This document shows positions 36,170 through 47,841 of a stretch of 64,000 nt of DNA, one piece after another. Source of the DNA: Odontesthes bonariensis (Eukaryota > Chordata > Actinopteri > Atheriniformes > Atherinopsidae). The DNA is taken from contig NC_134510.1 in the NCBI RefSeq assembly GCF_027942865.1, forward strand, positions 12,490,743 through 12,554,742, given 5' to 3'. The notes below the pieces were generated by a model. That model saw nothing but the letters and a program-made list of their open reading frames with translations. It was not told the origin of the DNA and searched no databases. Positions within the stretch are counted from its first letter, which is position 1, and every line of letters begins with the position of its first letter. A program made the translations under genes and the position numbers.

Positions 36170-36662
36170 AGCTTGGTCTTTTATCAGCTGCCTGCCACCA
36201 AGTGATGATTGCTTTGATACTCTCACCCATCTTCGGCCTAAATGTCAATAGCCCCCTTCAAATAGCCTAACATGATGCCAGGTTTCTTCGGTCAAAAGCC
36301 CTTTCCCGTTTACTATGGTGTTAAGTGCAAACCAAGACCTTATAATCAACAATGTGCCTTTTGCTAATGATTCTGTCCTGCCCAAAGCACTGTAGAAGGT
36401 TGTGACAACACAGCTTGTTGAGCAGTGGTCAGAAGATTCTCATGCAACAAGTGTCTTGGCTGTTGTTTAACAGGGCTCCTGAGGCAAACAAATAGTAGGC
36501 ATAGCATTTGGAAGCAAGAACTCTTCGGAGGTAAAGCGGCCACAATAATCTTTAAACAAGATGATGCAGTGGCAGAATAGCAATACGACATGGTATTGCT
36601 AAGCAAGGAGTAAACTTGGGTTGCCTTGCCAGTGAAAATGGTTCTCTAGGAGAAGTCTGCAA

Positions 36663-36745
36663 TGTCAGAAGTGGGATTTGAACCCACGCCTCCAGGGGAG
36701 ACTGCGACCTTAACGCAGCGCCTTAGACCGCTCGGCCATCCTGAC
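36663..36745 (-). tRNA. tRNA-Leu(AAG), unit 41
   Basis: AAG. Confidence 0.96.
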
Positions 36746-36995
36746 TACTAAAAGGAATATTGGACGACACTGTCGGCGGGCCCAGGCATCATTCCAGCGA
36801 ATATGTGGGTCTGCGTTGTGTTCGTGTTGAAGGGGAATATTGACGAGGCATGCAGCTTCATGGAAGACTCTCCTTCTGAGTGATGGGACTGTGATAGCAA
36901 TTTTCCTGCACCTTGAAAGGGGACACCAAAATCTTATCTCACTCCTTGGCGATAGTTGTCTTTTCATCTGACGACTGTATCAGTCACACAGAAAT

Positions 36996-37067
36996 TCCTC
37001 GTTAGTATAATGGACAGTATCTCCGCCTGTCACGCGGAAGATCGGGGTTCGATTCCCCGACGGGGAG
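36996..37067 (+). tRNA. tRNA-Asp(GTC), unit 42
   Basis: Consensus body; flanks as unit 6, including actgtatcag upstream. Confidence 0.97.
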
Positions 37068-37560
37068 AGCTTGGTCTTTTATCAGCTGCCTGCCACCAAG
37101 TGATGATTGCTTTGATACTCTTACCCATCTTCGGCCTAAATGTCATTAGCCCTCTTCAAATAGCCTAACATGATGCCAGGTTTCTTCGGTCAAAAGCCCT
37201 TTCCCGTTTACTATGGTGTTAAGTGCAAACCAAGACCTTATAATCAACAATGTGCCTTTTGCTAATGATTCTGTCCTGCCCAAAGCACTGTAGAAGGTTG
37301 TGACAACACAGCTTGTTGAGCAGTGATCAGAAGATTCTCATGCAACAAGTGTCTTGGCTGTTGTTTAACAGGGCTCCTGAGGCAAACAAATAGTAGGCAT
37401 AGCATTTGGAAGCAAGAACTCTTCGGAGGTAAAGCGGCCACAATAATGTTTAAACAAGATGATGCAGTGGCAGAATAGCAATACGACATGGTATTGCTAA
37501 GCAAGGAGTAAACTTGGGTTGCCTTGCCAGTGAAAATGTTTCTCTAGGAGAAGTCTGCAA

Positions 37561-37643
37561 TGTCAGAAGTGGGATTTGAACCCACGCCTCCAGGGGAGAC
37601 TGCGACCTGAACGCAGCGCCTTAGACCGCTCGGCCATCCTGAC
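37561..37643 (-). tRNA. tRNA-Leu(CAG), unit 42
   Basis: Consensus, CAG. Confidence 0.97.
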
Positions 37644-37893
37644 TACGAAAAGGAATATTGGATGACACTGTCGGCGGGCCCAGGCATCATTCCAGCGAAT
37701 ATGTGGGTCTGCGTTGTGTTCGTGTTGAAGGGGAATATTGACGAGGCATGCAGCTTCATGGAAGACTCTCCTTCTGAGTAATGGGACTGTGATAGCAATT
37801 TTCCTGCACCTTGAAACGGGACACCAAAATCTTATTTCACTCCTTGGCGATAGTTGTCTTTTCGTCTGACGACTGTGTCAGGCACACAGAAAT

Positions 37894-37965
37894 TCCTCGT
37901 TAGTATAATGGACAGTATCTCCGCCTGTCACGCGGAAGATCGGGGTTCGATTCCCCGACGGGGAG
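37894..37965 (+). tRNA. tRNA-Asp(GTC), unit 43
   Basis: Consensus. Confidence 0.97.
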
Positions 37966-38458
37966 AGCTTGGTCTTTTATCAGCTGCCTGCCACCAAGTG
38001 ATGATTGCTTTGATACTCTCACCCATCTTCGGCCTAAATGTCAATAGCCCCCTTCAAATAGCCTAACATGATGCCAGGTTTCTTCGGTCAAAAGCCCTTT
38101 CCCGTTTACTATGGTGTTAAGTGCAAACCAAGACCTTATAATCAACAATGTGCCTTTTGCTAATGATTCTGTCCTGCCCAAAGCACTGTAGAAGGTTGTG
38201 ACAACACAGCTTGTTGAGCCGTGGTCAGAAGATTCTCATGCAACAAGTGTCTTGGCTGTTGTTTAACAGGGCTCCTGAGGCAAAGAAATAGTAGGCATAG
38301 CATTTGGAAGCAAGAACTCTTCGGAGGTATAGCGGCCACAATAATGTTTAAACAAGATGATGCAGTGGCAGAATAGCAATACGACATGGTATTGCTAAGC
38401 AAGGAGTAAACTTGGGTTGCCTTGCCAGTGAAAATGTTTCTCTAGGAGAAGTCTGCAA

Positions 38459-38541
38459 TGTCAGAAGTGGGATTTGAACCCACGCCTCCAGGGGAGACTG
38501 CGACCTGAACGCAGCGCCTTAGACCGCTCGGCCATCCTGAC
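38459..38541 (-). tRNA. tRNA-Leu(CAG), unit 43
   Basis: Consensus, CAG. A private spacer change (ggtatagcgg) lies about 130 bp away. Confidence 0.97.
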
Positions 38542-38791
38542 TACGAAAAGGAATATTGGATGACACTGTCGGCGGGCCCAGGCATCATTCCAGCGAATAT
38601 GTGGGTCTGCGTTGTGTTCGTGTTGAAGGGGAATATTGACGAGGCATGCAGCTTCATGGAAGACTCTCCTTCTGAGTAATGGGACTGTGATAGCAATTTT
38701 CCTGCACCTTGAAACGGGACACCAAAATCTTATTTCACTCCTTGGCGATAGTTGTCTTTTCGTCTGACGACTGTGTCAGGCACACAGAAAT

Positions 38792-38863
38792 TCCTCGTTA
38801 GTATAATGGACAGTATCTCCGCCTGTCACGCGGAAGATCGGGGTTCGATTCCCCGACGGGGAG
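38792..38863 (+). tRNA. tRNA-Asp(GTC), unit 44
   Basis: Consensus. Confidence 0.97.
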
Positions 38864-39356
38864 AGCTTGGTCTTTTATCAGCTGCCTGCCACCAAGTGAT
38901 GATTGCTTTGATACTCTCACCCATCTTCGGCCTAAATGTCAATAGCCCCCTTCAAATAGCCTAACATGATGCCAGGTTTCTTCGGTCAAAAGCCCTTTCC
39001 CGTTTACTATGGTGTTAAGTGCAAACCAAGACCTTATAATCAACAATGTGCCTTTTGCTAATGATTCTGTCCTGCCCAAAGCACTGTAGAAGGTTGTGAC
39101 AACACAGCTTGTTGAGCCGTGGTCAGAAGATTCTCATGCAACAAGTGTCTTGGCTGTTGTTTAACAGGGCTCCTGAGGCAAAGAAATAGTAGGCATAGCA
39201 TTTGGAAGCAAGAACTCTTCGGAGGTAAAGCGGCCACAATAATCTTTAAACAAGATGATGCAGTGGCAGAATAGCAATACGACATGGTATTGCTAAGCAA
39301 GGAGTAAACTTGGGTTGCCTTGCCAGTGAAAATGGTTCTCTAGGAGAAGTCTGCAA

Positions 39357-39439
39357 TGTCAGAAGTGGGATTTGAACCCACGCCTCCAGGGGAGACTGCG
39401 ACCTTAACGCAGCGCCTTAGACCGCTCGGCCATCCTGAC
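39357..39439 (-). tRNA. tRNA-Leu(AAG), unit 44
   Basis: AAG. Confidence 0.96.
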
Positions 39440-39689
39440 TACTAAAAGGAATATTTGACGACACTGTTGGCGGGCCCAGGCATCATTCCAGCGAATATGT
39501 GGGTCTGCGTTATGTTCGTGTTGAAGGGGAATATTGACGAGGCATGCAGCTTCATGGAAGACTCTCCTTCTGAGTGATGGGACTGTGATAGCAATTTTCC
39601 TGCACCTTGAAAGGGGACACCAAAATCTTATTTCACTCCTTGGCGATAGTTGTCTTTTCGTCTGACGACTGTGTCAGTCACAGAGAAAT

Positions 39690-39761
39690 TCCTCGTTAGT
39701 ATAATGGACAGTATCTCCGCCTGTCACGTGGAAGATCGGGGTTCGATTCCCCGAGGGGGAG
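39690..39761 (+). tRNA. tRNA-Asp(GTC), unit 45, C40T + G67
   Basis: C40T wobble plus the C67G acceptor mismatch; shared only with unit 50. Confidence 0.88.
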
Positions 39762-40254
39762 AGCTTGGTCTTTTATCAGCTGCCTGCCACCAAGTGATGA
39801 TTGCTTTGATACTCTCACCCATCTTCGGCCTAAATGTCAATAGCCCCCTTCAAATAGCCTAACATGATGCCAGGTTTCTTCGGTCAAAAGCCCTTTCCCG
39901 TTTACTATGGTGTTAAGTGCAAACCAAGACCTTATAATCAACAATGTGCCTTTTGCTAATGATTCTGTCCTGCCCAAAGCACTGTAGAAGGTTGTGACAA
40001 CACAGCTTGTTGAGCAGTGGTCAGAAGATTCTCATGCAACAAGTGTCTTGGCTGTTGTTTAACAGGGCTCCTGAGGCAAACAAATAGTAGGCATAGCATT
40101 TGGAAGCAAGAACTCTTCGGAGGTAAAGCGGCCACAATAATCTTTAAACAAGATGATGCAGTGGCAGAATAGCAATACGACATGGTATTGCTAAGCAAGG
40201 AGTAAACTTGGGTTGCCTTGCCAGTGAAAATGTTTCTCTAGGAGAAGTCTGCAA

Positions 40255-40337
40255 TGTCAGAAGTGGGATTTGAACCCACGCCTCCAGGGGAGACTGCGAC
40301 CTGAACGCAGCTCCTTAGACCGCTCGGCCATCCTGAC
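40255..40337 (-). tRNA. tRNA-Leu(CAG), unit 45, A25 variant
   Basis: C25A D-stem change. Confidence 0.9.
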
Positions 40338-40587
40338 TACTAAAAGGAATATTGGATGACACTGTCGGCGGGCCCAGGCATCATTCCAGCGAATATGTGG
40401 GTCTGCGTTGTGTTCGTGTTGAAGGGGAATATTGACGAGGCATGCAGCTTCATGGAAGACTCTCCTTCTGAGTAATGGGACTGTGATAGCAATTTTCCTG
40501 CACCTTGAAACGGGACACCAAAATCTTATTTCACTCCTTGGCGATAGTTGTCTTTTCGTCTGACGACTGTGTCAGCCACACAGAAAT

Positions 40588-40659
40588 TCCTCGTTAGTAT
40601 AATGGACAGTATCTCCGCCTGTCACGCGGAAGATCGGGGTTCGATTCCCCGACGGGGAG
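40588..40659 (+). tRNA. tRNA-Asp(GTC), unit 46
   Basis: Consensus body; cagccacac flank. Confidence 0.97.
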
Positions 40660-41151
40660 AGCTTGGTCTTTTATCAGCTGCCTGCCACCAAGTGATGATT
40701 GTTTTGATACTCTCACCCATCTTCGGCCTAAATGTCAATAGCCCCCTTCAAATAGCCTAACATGAGGCCAGGTTGCTTTGGTCAAAAGCCCTTTCCCCTT
40801 TACTATGGTGTTAAGTGCAAACCAAGACCTTATAATCAACAATGTGCTTTTGCTAATGATTCTGTCCTGCCCAAAGCACTGTAAAAGGTTGTGACAACAC
40901 AGCTTGTTGAGCAGTGGTCAGAAGATTCTCATGCAACAAGTGTCTTGGCTGTTGTTTAACAGGGCTCCTGAGGCAAACAAAAAGTAGGCATAGCATTTGG
41001 AAGCAAGAACTCTTCGGAGGTAAAGCGGCCACAATAATCTTTAAACAAGATGATGCATTGGCAGAATAGCAATACGACATGGTATTGCTAAGCAAGGAGT
41101 AAACTTGGGTTGCCTTGCCAGTGAAAATGGTTCTGTAGGAGAAGTCTGCAA

Positions 41152-41234
41152 TGTCAGAAGTGGGATTTGAACCCACGCCTCCAGGGGAGACTGCGACCTT
41201 AACGCAGCGCCTTAGACCGCTCGGCCATCCTGAC
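41152..41234 (-). tRNA. tRNA-Leu(AAG), unit 46
   Basis: AAG. Confidence 0.96.
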
Positions 41235-41484
41235 TACTAAAAGGAATATTTGACGACACTGTCGGCGGGCCCAGGCATCATTCCAGCGAATATGTGGGTC
41301 TGCGTTGTGTTCGTGTTGAAGGGGAATATTGACGAGGCATGCAGCTTCATGGAAGACTCTCCTTCTGAGTGATGGGACTGTGATAGCAATTTTCCTGCAC
41401 CTTGAAAGGGGACACCAAAATCTTATTTCACTCCTTGGCGATAGTTGTCTTTTCATCTGACGACTGTGTCAGTCACACAGAAAT

Positions 41485-41556
41485 TCCTCGTTAGTGTAAT
41501 GGACAGTATCTCCGCCTGTCACGCGGAAGATCGGGGTTCGATTCCCCGACGGGGAG
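41485..41556 (+). tRNA. tRNA-Asp(GTC), unit 47, A12G, crossover hybrid
   Basis: A12G (wobble) ties the 5' part to units 32 and 52, but from position 38 onward the gene is consensus and its downstream flank is that of unit 42. All stems pair, so it may well work. The switch lies between tRNA positions 12 and 38. Confidence 0.95.
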
Positions 41557-42049
41557 AGCTTGGTCTTTTATCAGCTGCCTGCCACCAAGTGATGATTGCT
41601 TTGATACTCTTACCCATCTTCGGCCTAAATGTCATTAGCCCTCTTCAAATAGCCTAACATGATGCCAGGTTTCTTCGGTCAAAAGCCCTTTCCCGTTTAC
41701 TATGGTGTTAAGTGCAAACCAAGACCTTATAATCAACAATGTGCCTTTTGCTAATGATTCTGTCCTGCCCAAAGCACTGTAGAAGGTTGTGACAACACAG
41801 CTTGTTGAGCAGTGATCAGAAGATTCTCATGCAACAAGTGTCTTGGCTGTTGTTTAACAGGGCTCCTGAGGCAAACAAATAGTAGGCATAGCATTTGGAA
41901 GCAAGAACTCTTCGGAGGTAAAGCGGCCACAATAATGTTTAAACAAGATGATGCAGTGGCAGAATAGCAATACGACATGGTATTGCTAAGCAAGGAGTAA
42001 ACTTGGGTTGCCTTGCCAGTGAAAATGTTTCTCTAGGAGAAGTCTGCAA

Positions 42050-42132
42050 TGTCAGAAGTGGGATTTGAACCCACGCCTCCAGGGGAGACTGCGACCTGAA
42101 CGCAGCGCCTTAGACCGCTCGGCCATCCTGAC
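42050..42132 (-). tRNA. tRNA-Leu(CAG), unit 47
   Basis: Consensus, CAG. Confidence 0.97.
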
Positions 42133-42382
42133 TACGAAAAGGAATATTGGATGACACTGTCGGCGGGCCCAGGCATCATTCCAGCGAATATGTGGGTCTG
42201 CGTTGTGTTCGTGTTGAAGGGGAATATTGACGAGGCATGCAGCTTCATGGAAGACTCTCCTTCTGAGTAATGGGACTGTGATAGCAATTTTCCTGCACCT
42301 TGAAACGGGACACCAAAATCTTATTTCACTCCTTGGCGATAGTTGTCTTTTCGTCTGACGACTGTGTCAGGCACACAGAAAT

Positions 42383-42454
42383 TCCTCGTTAGTATAATGG
42401 ACAGTATCTCCGCCTGTCACGCGGAAGATCGGGGTTCGATTCCCCGACGGGGAG
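42383..42454 (+). tRNA. tRNA-Asp(GTC), unit 48
   Basis: Consensus. Confidence 0.97.
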
Positions 42455-42947
42455 AGCTTGGTCTTTTATCAGCTGCCTGCCACCAAGTGATGATTGCTTT
42501 GATACTCTCACCCATCTTCGGCCTAAATGTCAATAGCCCCCTTCAAATAGCCTAACATGATGCCAGGTTTCTTCGGTCAAAAGCCCTTTCCCGTTTACTA
42601 TGGTGTTAAGTGCAAACCAAGACCTTATAATCAACAATGTGCCTTTTGCTAATGATTCTGTCCTGCCCAAAGCACTGTAGAAGGTTGTGACAACACAGCT
42701 TGTTGAGCCGTGGTCAGAAGATTCTCATGCAACAAGTGTCTTGGCTGTTGTTTAACAGGGCTCCTGAGGCAAAGAAATAGTAGGCATAGCATTTGGAAGC
42801 AAGAACTCTTCGGAGGTAAAGCGGCCACAATAATGTTTAAACAAGATGATGCAGTGGCAGAATAGCAATACGACATGGTATTGCTAAGCAAGGAGTAAAC
42901 TTGGGTTGCCTTGCCAGTGAAAATGTTTCTCTAGGAGAAGTCTGCAA

Positions 42948-43030
42948 TGTCAGAAGTGGGATTTGAACCCACGCCTCCAGGGGAGACTGCGACCTGAACG
43001 CAGCGCCTTAGACCGCTCGGCCATCCTGAC
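42948..43030 (-). tRNA. tRNA-Leu(CAG), unit 48
   Basis: Consensus, CAG. Confidence 0.97.
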
Positions 43031-43280
43031 TACGAAAAGGAATATTGGATGACACTGTCGGCGGGCCCAGGCATCATTCCAGCGAATATGTGGGTCTGCG
43101 TTGTGTTCGTGTTGAAGGGGAATATTGACGAGGCATGCAGCTTCATGGAAGACTCTCCTTCTGAGTAATGGGACTGTGATAGCAATTTTCCTGCACCTTG
43201 AAACGGGACACCAAAATCTTATTTCACTCCTTGGCGATAGTTGTCTTTTCGTCTGACGACTGTGTCAGGCACACAGAAAT

Positions 43281-43352
43281 TCCTCGTTAGTATAATGGAC
43301 AGTATCTCCGCCTGTCACGCGGAAGATCGGGGTTCGATTCCCCGACGGGGAG
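43281..43352 (+). tRNA. tRNA-Asp(GTC), unit 49
   Basis: Consensus. Confidence 0.97.
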
Positions 43353-43845
43353 AGCTTGGTCTTTTATCAGCTGCCTGCCACCAAGTGATGATTGCTTTGA
43401 TACTCTCACCCATCTTCGGCCTAAATGTCAATAGCCCCCTTCAAATAGCCTAACATGATGCCAGGTTTCTTCGGTCAAAAGCCCTTTCCCGTTTACTATG
43501 GTGTTAAGTGCAAACCAAGACCTTATAATCAACAATGTGCCTTTTGCTAATGATTCTGTCCTGCCCAAAGCACTGTAGAAGGTTGTGACAACACAGCTTG
43601 TTGAGCCGTGGTCAGAAGATTCTCATGCAACAAGTGTCTTGGCTGTTGTTTAACAGGGCTCCTGAGGCAAAGAAATAGTAGGCATAGCATTTGGAAGCAA
43701 GAACTCTTCGGAGGTAAAGCGGCCACAATAATCTTTAAACAAGATGATGCAGTGGCAGAATAGCAATACGACATGGTATTGCTAAGCAAGGAGTAAACTT
43801 GGGTTGCCTTGCCAGTGAAAATGGTTCTCTAGGAGAAGTCTGCAA

Positions 43846-43928
43846 TGTCAGAAGTGGGATTTGAACCCACGCCTCCAGGGGAGACTGCGACCTTAACGCA
43901 GCGCCTTAGACCGCTCGGCCATCCTGAC
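43846..43928 (-). tRNA. tRNA-Leu(AAG), unit 49
   Basis: AAG. Confidence 0.96.
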
Positions 43929-44178
43929 TACTAAAAGGAATATTTGACGACACTGTTGGCGGGCCCAGGCATCATTCCAGCGAATATGTGGGTCTGCGTT
44001 ATGTTCGTGTTGAAGGGGAATATTGACGAGGCATGCAGCTTCATGGAAGACTCTCCTTCTGAGTGATGGGACTGTGATAGCAATTTTCCTGCACCTTGAA
44101 AGGGGACACCAAAATCTTATTTCACTCCTTGGCGATAGTTGTCTTTTCGTCTGACGACTGTGTCAGTCACAGAGAAAT

Positions 44179-44250
44179 TCCTCGTTAGTATAATGGACAG
44201 TATCTCCGCCTGTCACGTGGAAGATCGGGGTTCGATTCCCCGAGGGGGAG
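44179..44250 (+). tRNA. tRNA-Asp(GTC), unit 50, C40T + G67
   Basis: Same pair of changes as unit 45, 4,489 bp upstream. Confidence 0.88.
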
Positions 44251-44743
44251 AGCTTGGTCTTTTATCAGCTGCCTGCCACCAAGTGATGATTGCTTTGATA
44301 CTCTCACCCATCTTCGGCCTAAATGTCAATAGCCCCCTTCAAATAGCCTAACATGATGCCAGGTTTCTTCGGTCAAAAGCCCTTTCCCGTTTACTATGGT
44401 GTTAAGTGCAAACCAAGACCTTATAATCAACAATGTGCCTTTTGCTAATGATTCTGTCCTGCCCAAAGCACTGTAGAAGGTTGTGACAACACAGCTTGTT
44501 GAGCAGTGGTCAGAAGATTCTCATGCAACAAGTGTCTTGGCTGTTGTTTAACAGGGCTCCTGAGGCAAACAAATAGTAGGCATAGCATTTGGAAGCAAGA
44601 ACTCTTCGGAGGTAAAGCGGCCACAATAATCTTTAAACAAGATGATGCAGTGGCAGAATAGCAATACGACATGGTATTGCTAAGCAAGGAGTAAACTTGG
44701 GTTGCCTTGCCAGTGAAAATGTTTCTCTAGGAGAAGTCTGCAA

Positions 44744-44826
44744 TGTCAGAAGTGGGATTTGAACCCACGCCTCCAGGGGAGACTGCGACCTGAACGCAGC
44801 TCCTTAGACCGCTCGGCCATCCTGAC
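44744..44826 (-). tRNA. tRNA-Leu(CAG), unit 50, A25 variant
   Basis: C25A D-stem change. Confidence 0.9.
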
Positions 44827-45076
44827 TACTAAAAGGAATATTGGATGACACTGTCGGCGGGCCCAGGCATCATTCCAGCGAATATGTGGGTCTGCGTTGT
44901 GTTCGTGTTGAAGGGGAATATTGACGAGGCATGCAGCTTCATGGAAGACTCTCCTTCTGAGTAATGGGACTGTGATAGCAATTTTCCTGCACCTTGAAAC
45001 GGGACACCAAAATCTTATTTCACTCCTTGGCGATAGTTGTCTTTTCGTCTGACGACTGTGTCAGCCACACAGAAAT

Positions 45077-45148
45077 TCCTCGTTAGTATAATGGACAGTA
45101 TCTCCGCCTGTCACGCGGAAGATCGGGGTTCGATTCCCCGACGGGGAG
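45077..45148 (+). tRNA. tRNA-Asp(GTC), unit 51
   Basis: Consensus body; cagccacac flank. Confidence 0.97.
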
Positions 45149-45640
45149 AGCTTGGTCTTTTATCAGCTGCCTGCCACCAAGTGATGATTGTTTTGATACT
45201 CTCACCCATCTTCGGCCTAAATGTCAATAGCCCCCTTCAAATAGCCTAACATGAGGCCAGGTTGCTTTGGTCAAAAGCCCTTTCCCCTTTACTATGGTGT
45301 TAAGTGCAAACCAAGACCTTATAATCAACAATGTGCTTTTGCTAATGATTCTGTCCTGCCCAAAGCACTGTAAAAGGTTGTGACAACACAGCTTGTTGAG
45401 CAGTGGTCAGAAGATTCTCATGCAACAAGTGTCTTGGCTGTTGTTTAACAGGGCTCCTGAGGCAAACAAAAAGTAGGCATAGCATTTGGAAGCAAGAACT
45501 CTTCGGAGGTAAAGCGGCCACAATAATCTTTAAACAAGATGATGCATTGGCAGAATAGCAATACGACATGGTATTGCTAAGCAAGGAGTAAACTTGGGTT
45601 GCCTTGCCAGTGAAAATGGTTCTGTAGGAGAAGTCTGCAA

Positions 45641-45723
45641 TGTCAGAAGTGGGATTTGAACCCACGCCTCCAGGGGAGACTGCGACCTTAACGCAGCGCC
45701 TTAGACCGCTCGGCCATCCTGAC
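45641..45723 (-). tRNA. tRNA-Leu(AAG), unit 51
   Basis: AAG. Confidence 0.96.
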
Positions 45724-45973
45724 TACTAAAAGGAATATTTGACGACACTGTCGGCGGGCCCAGGCATCATTCCAGCGAATATGTGGGTCTGCGTTGTGTT
45801 CGTGTTGAAGGGGAATATTGACGAGGCATGCAGCTTCATGGAAGACTCTCCTTCTGAGTGATGGGACTGTGATAGCAATTTTCCTGCACCTTGAAAGGGG
45901 ACACCAAAATCTTATTTCACTCCTTGGCGATAGTTGTCTTTTCATCTGACGACTGTGTCAGTCACACAGAAAT

Positions 45974-46045
45974 TCCTCGTTAGTGTAATGGACAGTATCT
46001 CCGCCTGTCATGCGGAAGATCGGGGTTCGATTCCCCGAGGGGTAG
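45974..46045 (+). tRNA. tRNA-Asp(GTC), unit 52, T38/T71 variant
   Basis: A12G, C38T, C67G and G71T as in unit 32. Confidence 0.8.
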
Positions 46046-46538
46046 AGCTTGGTCTTTTATCAGCTGCCTGCCACCAAGTGATGATTGCTTTGATACTCTC
46101 ACCCATCTTCGGCCTAAATGTCAATAGACCCCTTCAAATAGCCTAACATGATGCCAGGTTTCTTCGGTCAAAAGCCCTTTCCCGTTTACTATGGTGTTAA
46201 GTGCAAACCAAGACCTTATAATCAACAATGTGCCTTTTGCTAATGATTCTGTCCTGCCCAAAGCACTGTAGAAGGTTGTGACAACACAGCTTGTTGAGCA
46301 GTGGTCAGAAGATTCTCATGCAACAAGTGTCTTGGCTGTTGTTTAACAGGGCTCCTGAGGCAAACAAATAGTAGGCATAGCATTTGGAAGCAAGAACTCT
46401 TCGGAGGTAAAGCGGCCACAATAATCTTTAAACAAGATGATGCAGTGGCAGAATAGCAATACGACATGGTATTGCTAAGCAAGGAGTAAACTTGGGTTGC
46501 CTTGCCAGTGAAAATGGTTCTCTAGGAGAAGTCTGCAA

Positions 46539-46621
46539 TGTCAGAAGTGGGATTTGAACCCACGCCTCCAGGGGAGACTGCCACCTTAACGCAGCGCCTT
46601 AGACCGCTCGGCCATCCTGAC
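46539..46621 (-). tRNA. tRNA-Leu(AAG), unit 52, C39G
   Basis: AAG, with a private C39G that breaks the last anticodon-stem pair (G31.G39). Confidence 0.88.
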
Positions 46622-46871
46622 TACTAAAAGGAATATTTGACGACACTGTCGGCGGGCCCAGGCATCATTCCAGCGAATATGTGGGTCTGCGTTGTGTTCG
46701 TGTTGAAGGGGAATATTGACGAGGCATGCAGCTTCATGGAAGACTCTCCTTCTGAGTGATGGGACTGTGATAGCAATTTTCCTGCACCTTGAAAGGGGAA
46801 ACCAAAATCTTATTTCACTCCTTGGCGATAGTTGTCTTTTCGTCTGACGACTGTGTCAGTCACACAGAAAT

Positions 46872-46943
46872 TCCTCGTTAGTATAATGGACAGTATCTCC
46901 GCCTGTCACGCGGAAGATTGGGGTTCGATTCCCCGACGGGGAG
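46872..46943 (+). tRNA. tRNA-Asp(GTC), unit 53, C49T
   Basis: C49T makes a T49.G65 wobble; shared only with unit 55. Confidence 0.95.
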
Positions 46944-47436
46944 AGCTTGGTCTTTTATCAGCTGCCTGCCACCAAGTGATGATTGCTTTGATACTCTCAC
47001 CCATCTTCGGCCTAAATGTCAATAGCCCCCTTCAAATAGCCTAACATGATGCCAGGTTTCTTCGGTCAAAAGCCCTTTCCCGTTTACTATGGTGTTAAGT
47101 GCAAACCAAGACCTTATAATCAACAATGTGCCTTTTGCTAATGATTCTGTCCTGCCCAAAGCACTGTAGAAGGTTGTGACAACACAGCTTGTTGAGCAGT
47201 GGTCAGAAGATTCTCATGCAACAAGTGTCTTGGCTGTTGTTTAACAGGGCTCCTGAGGCAAACAAAAAGTAGGCATAGCATTTGGAAGCAAGAACTCTTC
47301 GGAGGTAAAGCGGCCACAATAATCTTTAAACAAGATGATGCAGTGGCAGAATAGCAATACGACATGGTATTGCTAAGCAAGGAGTAAACTTGGGTTGCCT
47401 TGCCAGTGAAAATGTTTCTCTAGGAGAAGTCTGCAA

Positions 47437-47519
47437 TGTCAGAAGTGGGATTTGAACCCACGCCTCCAGGGGAGACTGCGACCTGAACGCAGCGCCTTAG
47501 ACCGCTCGGCCATCCTGAC
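47437..47519 (-). tRNA. tRNA-Leu(CAG), unit 53
   Basis: Consensus, CAG. Confidence 0.97.
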
Positions 47520-47769
47520 TACTAAAAGGAATATTGGACGACACTGTCGGCGGGCCCAGGCATCATTCCAGCGAATATGTGGGTCTGCGTTGTGTTCGTG
47601 TTGAAGGGGAATATTGACGAGGCATGCAGCTTCATGGAAGACTCTCCTTCTGAGTAATGGGACTGTGATAGTAATTTTCCTGCACCTTGAAAAGGGACAC
47701 CAAAATCTTATTTCACTCCTTGGCGATAGTTGTCTTTTCGTCTGACGACTGTGTCAGGCACACAGAAAT

Positions 47770-47841
47770 TCCTCGTTAGTATAATGGACAGTATCTCTGC
47801 CTGTCACGCGGAAGATCGGGGTTCGATTCCCCGACGGGGAG
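47770..47841 (+). tRNA. tRNA-Asp(GTC), unit 54, C29T
   Basis: C29T makes a T29.G41 wobble in the anticodon stem. A hAT element interrupts this unit 163 bp downstream. Confidence 0.95.

Larger units (their letters stand above)
32323..40403. repeat. Higher-order block A, copy 3 (units 37-45)
   Basis: This lies 24,242 bp from copy 2 and matches its nine Leu types in order. Asp types also match, except for C38T added in unit 38, C40T missing in unit 41 and C40T added in unit 45. Confidence 0.9.
37710..42198. repeat. Five-unit block B, copy 1 (units 43-47)
   Basis: Units 43-46 match units 48-51 in Asp and Leu type, including C40T plus G67 Asp in units 45 and 50 and the shortened 3' half in units 46 and 51. 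The period is exactly 4,489 bp. The left half of unit 47 matches unit 52, and its right half matches unit 42. Confidence 0.9.
42199..46687. repeat. Five-unit block B, copy 2 (units 48-52)
   Basis: Tandem copy of units 43-47 at 4,489 bp. It parts from copy 1 inside the Asp gene of its last unit, where unit 52 keeps the T38/G67/T71 sequence while unit 47 switches to consensus. Confidence 0.9.
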
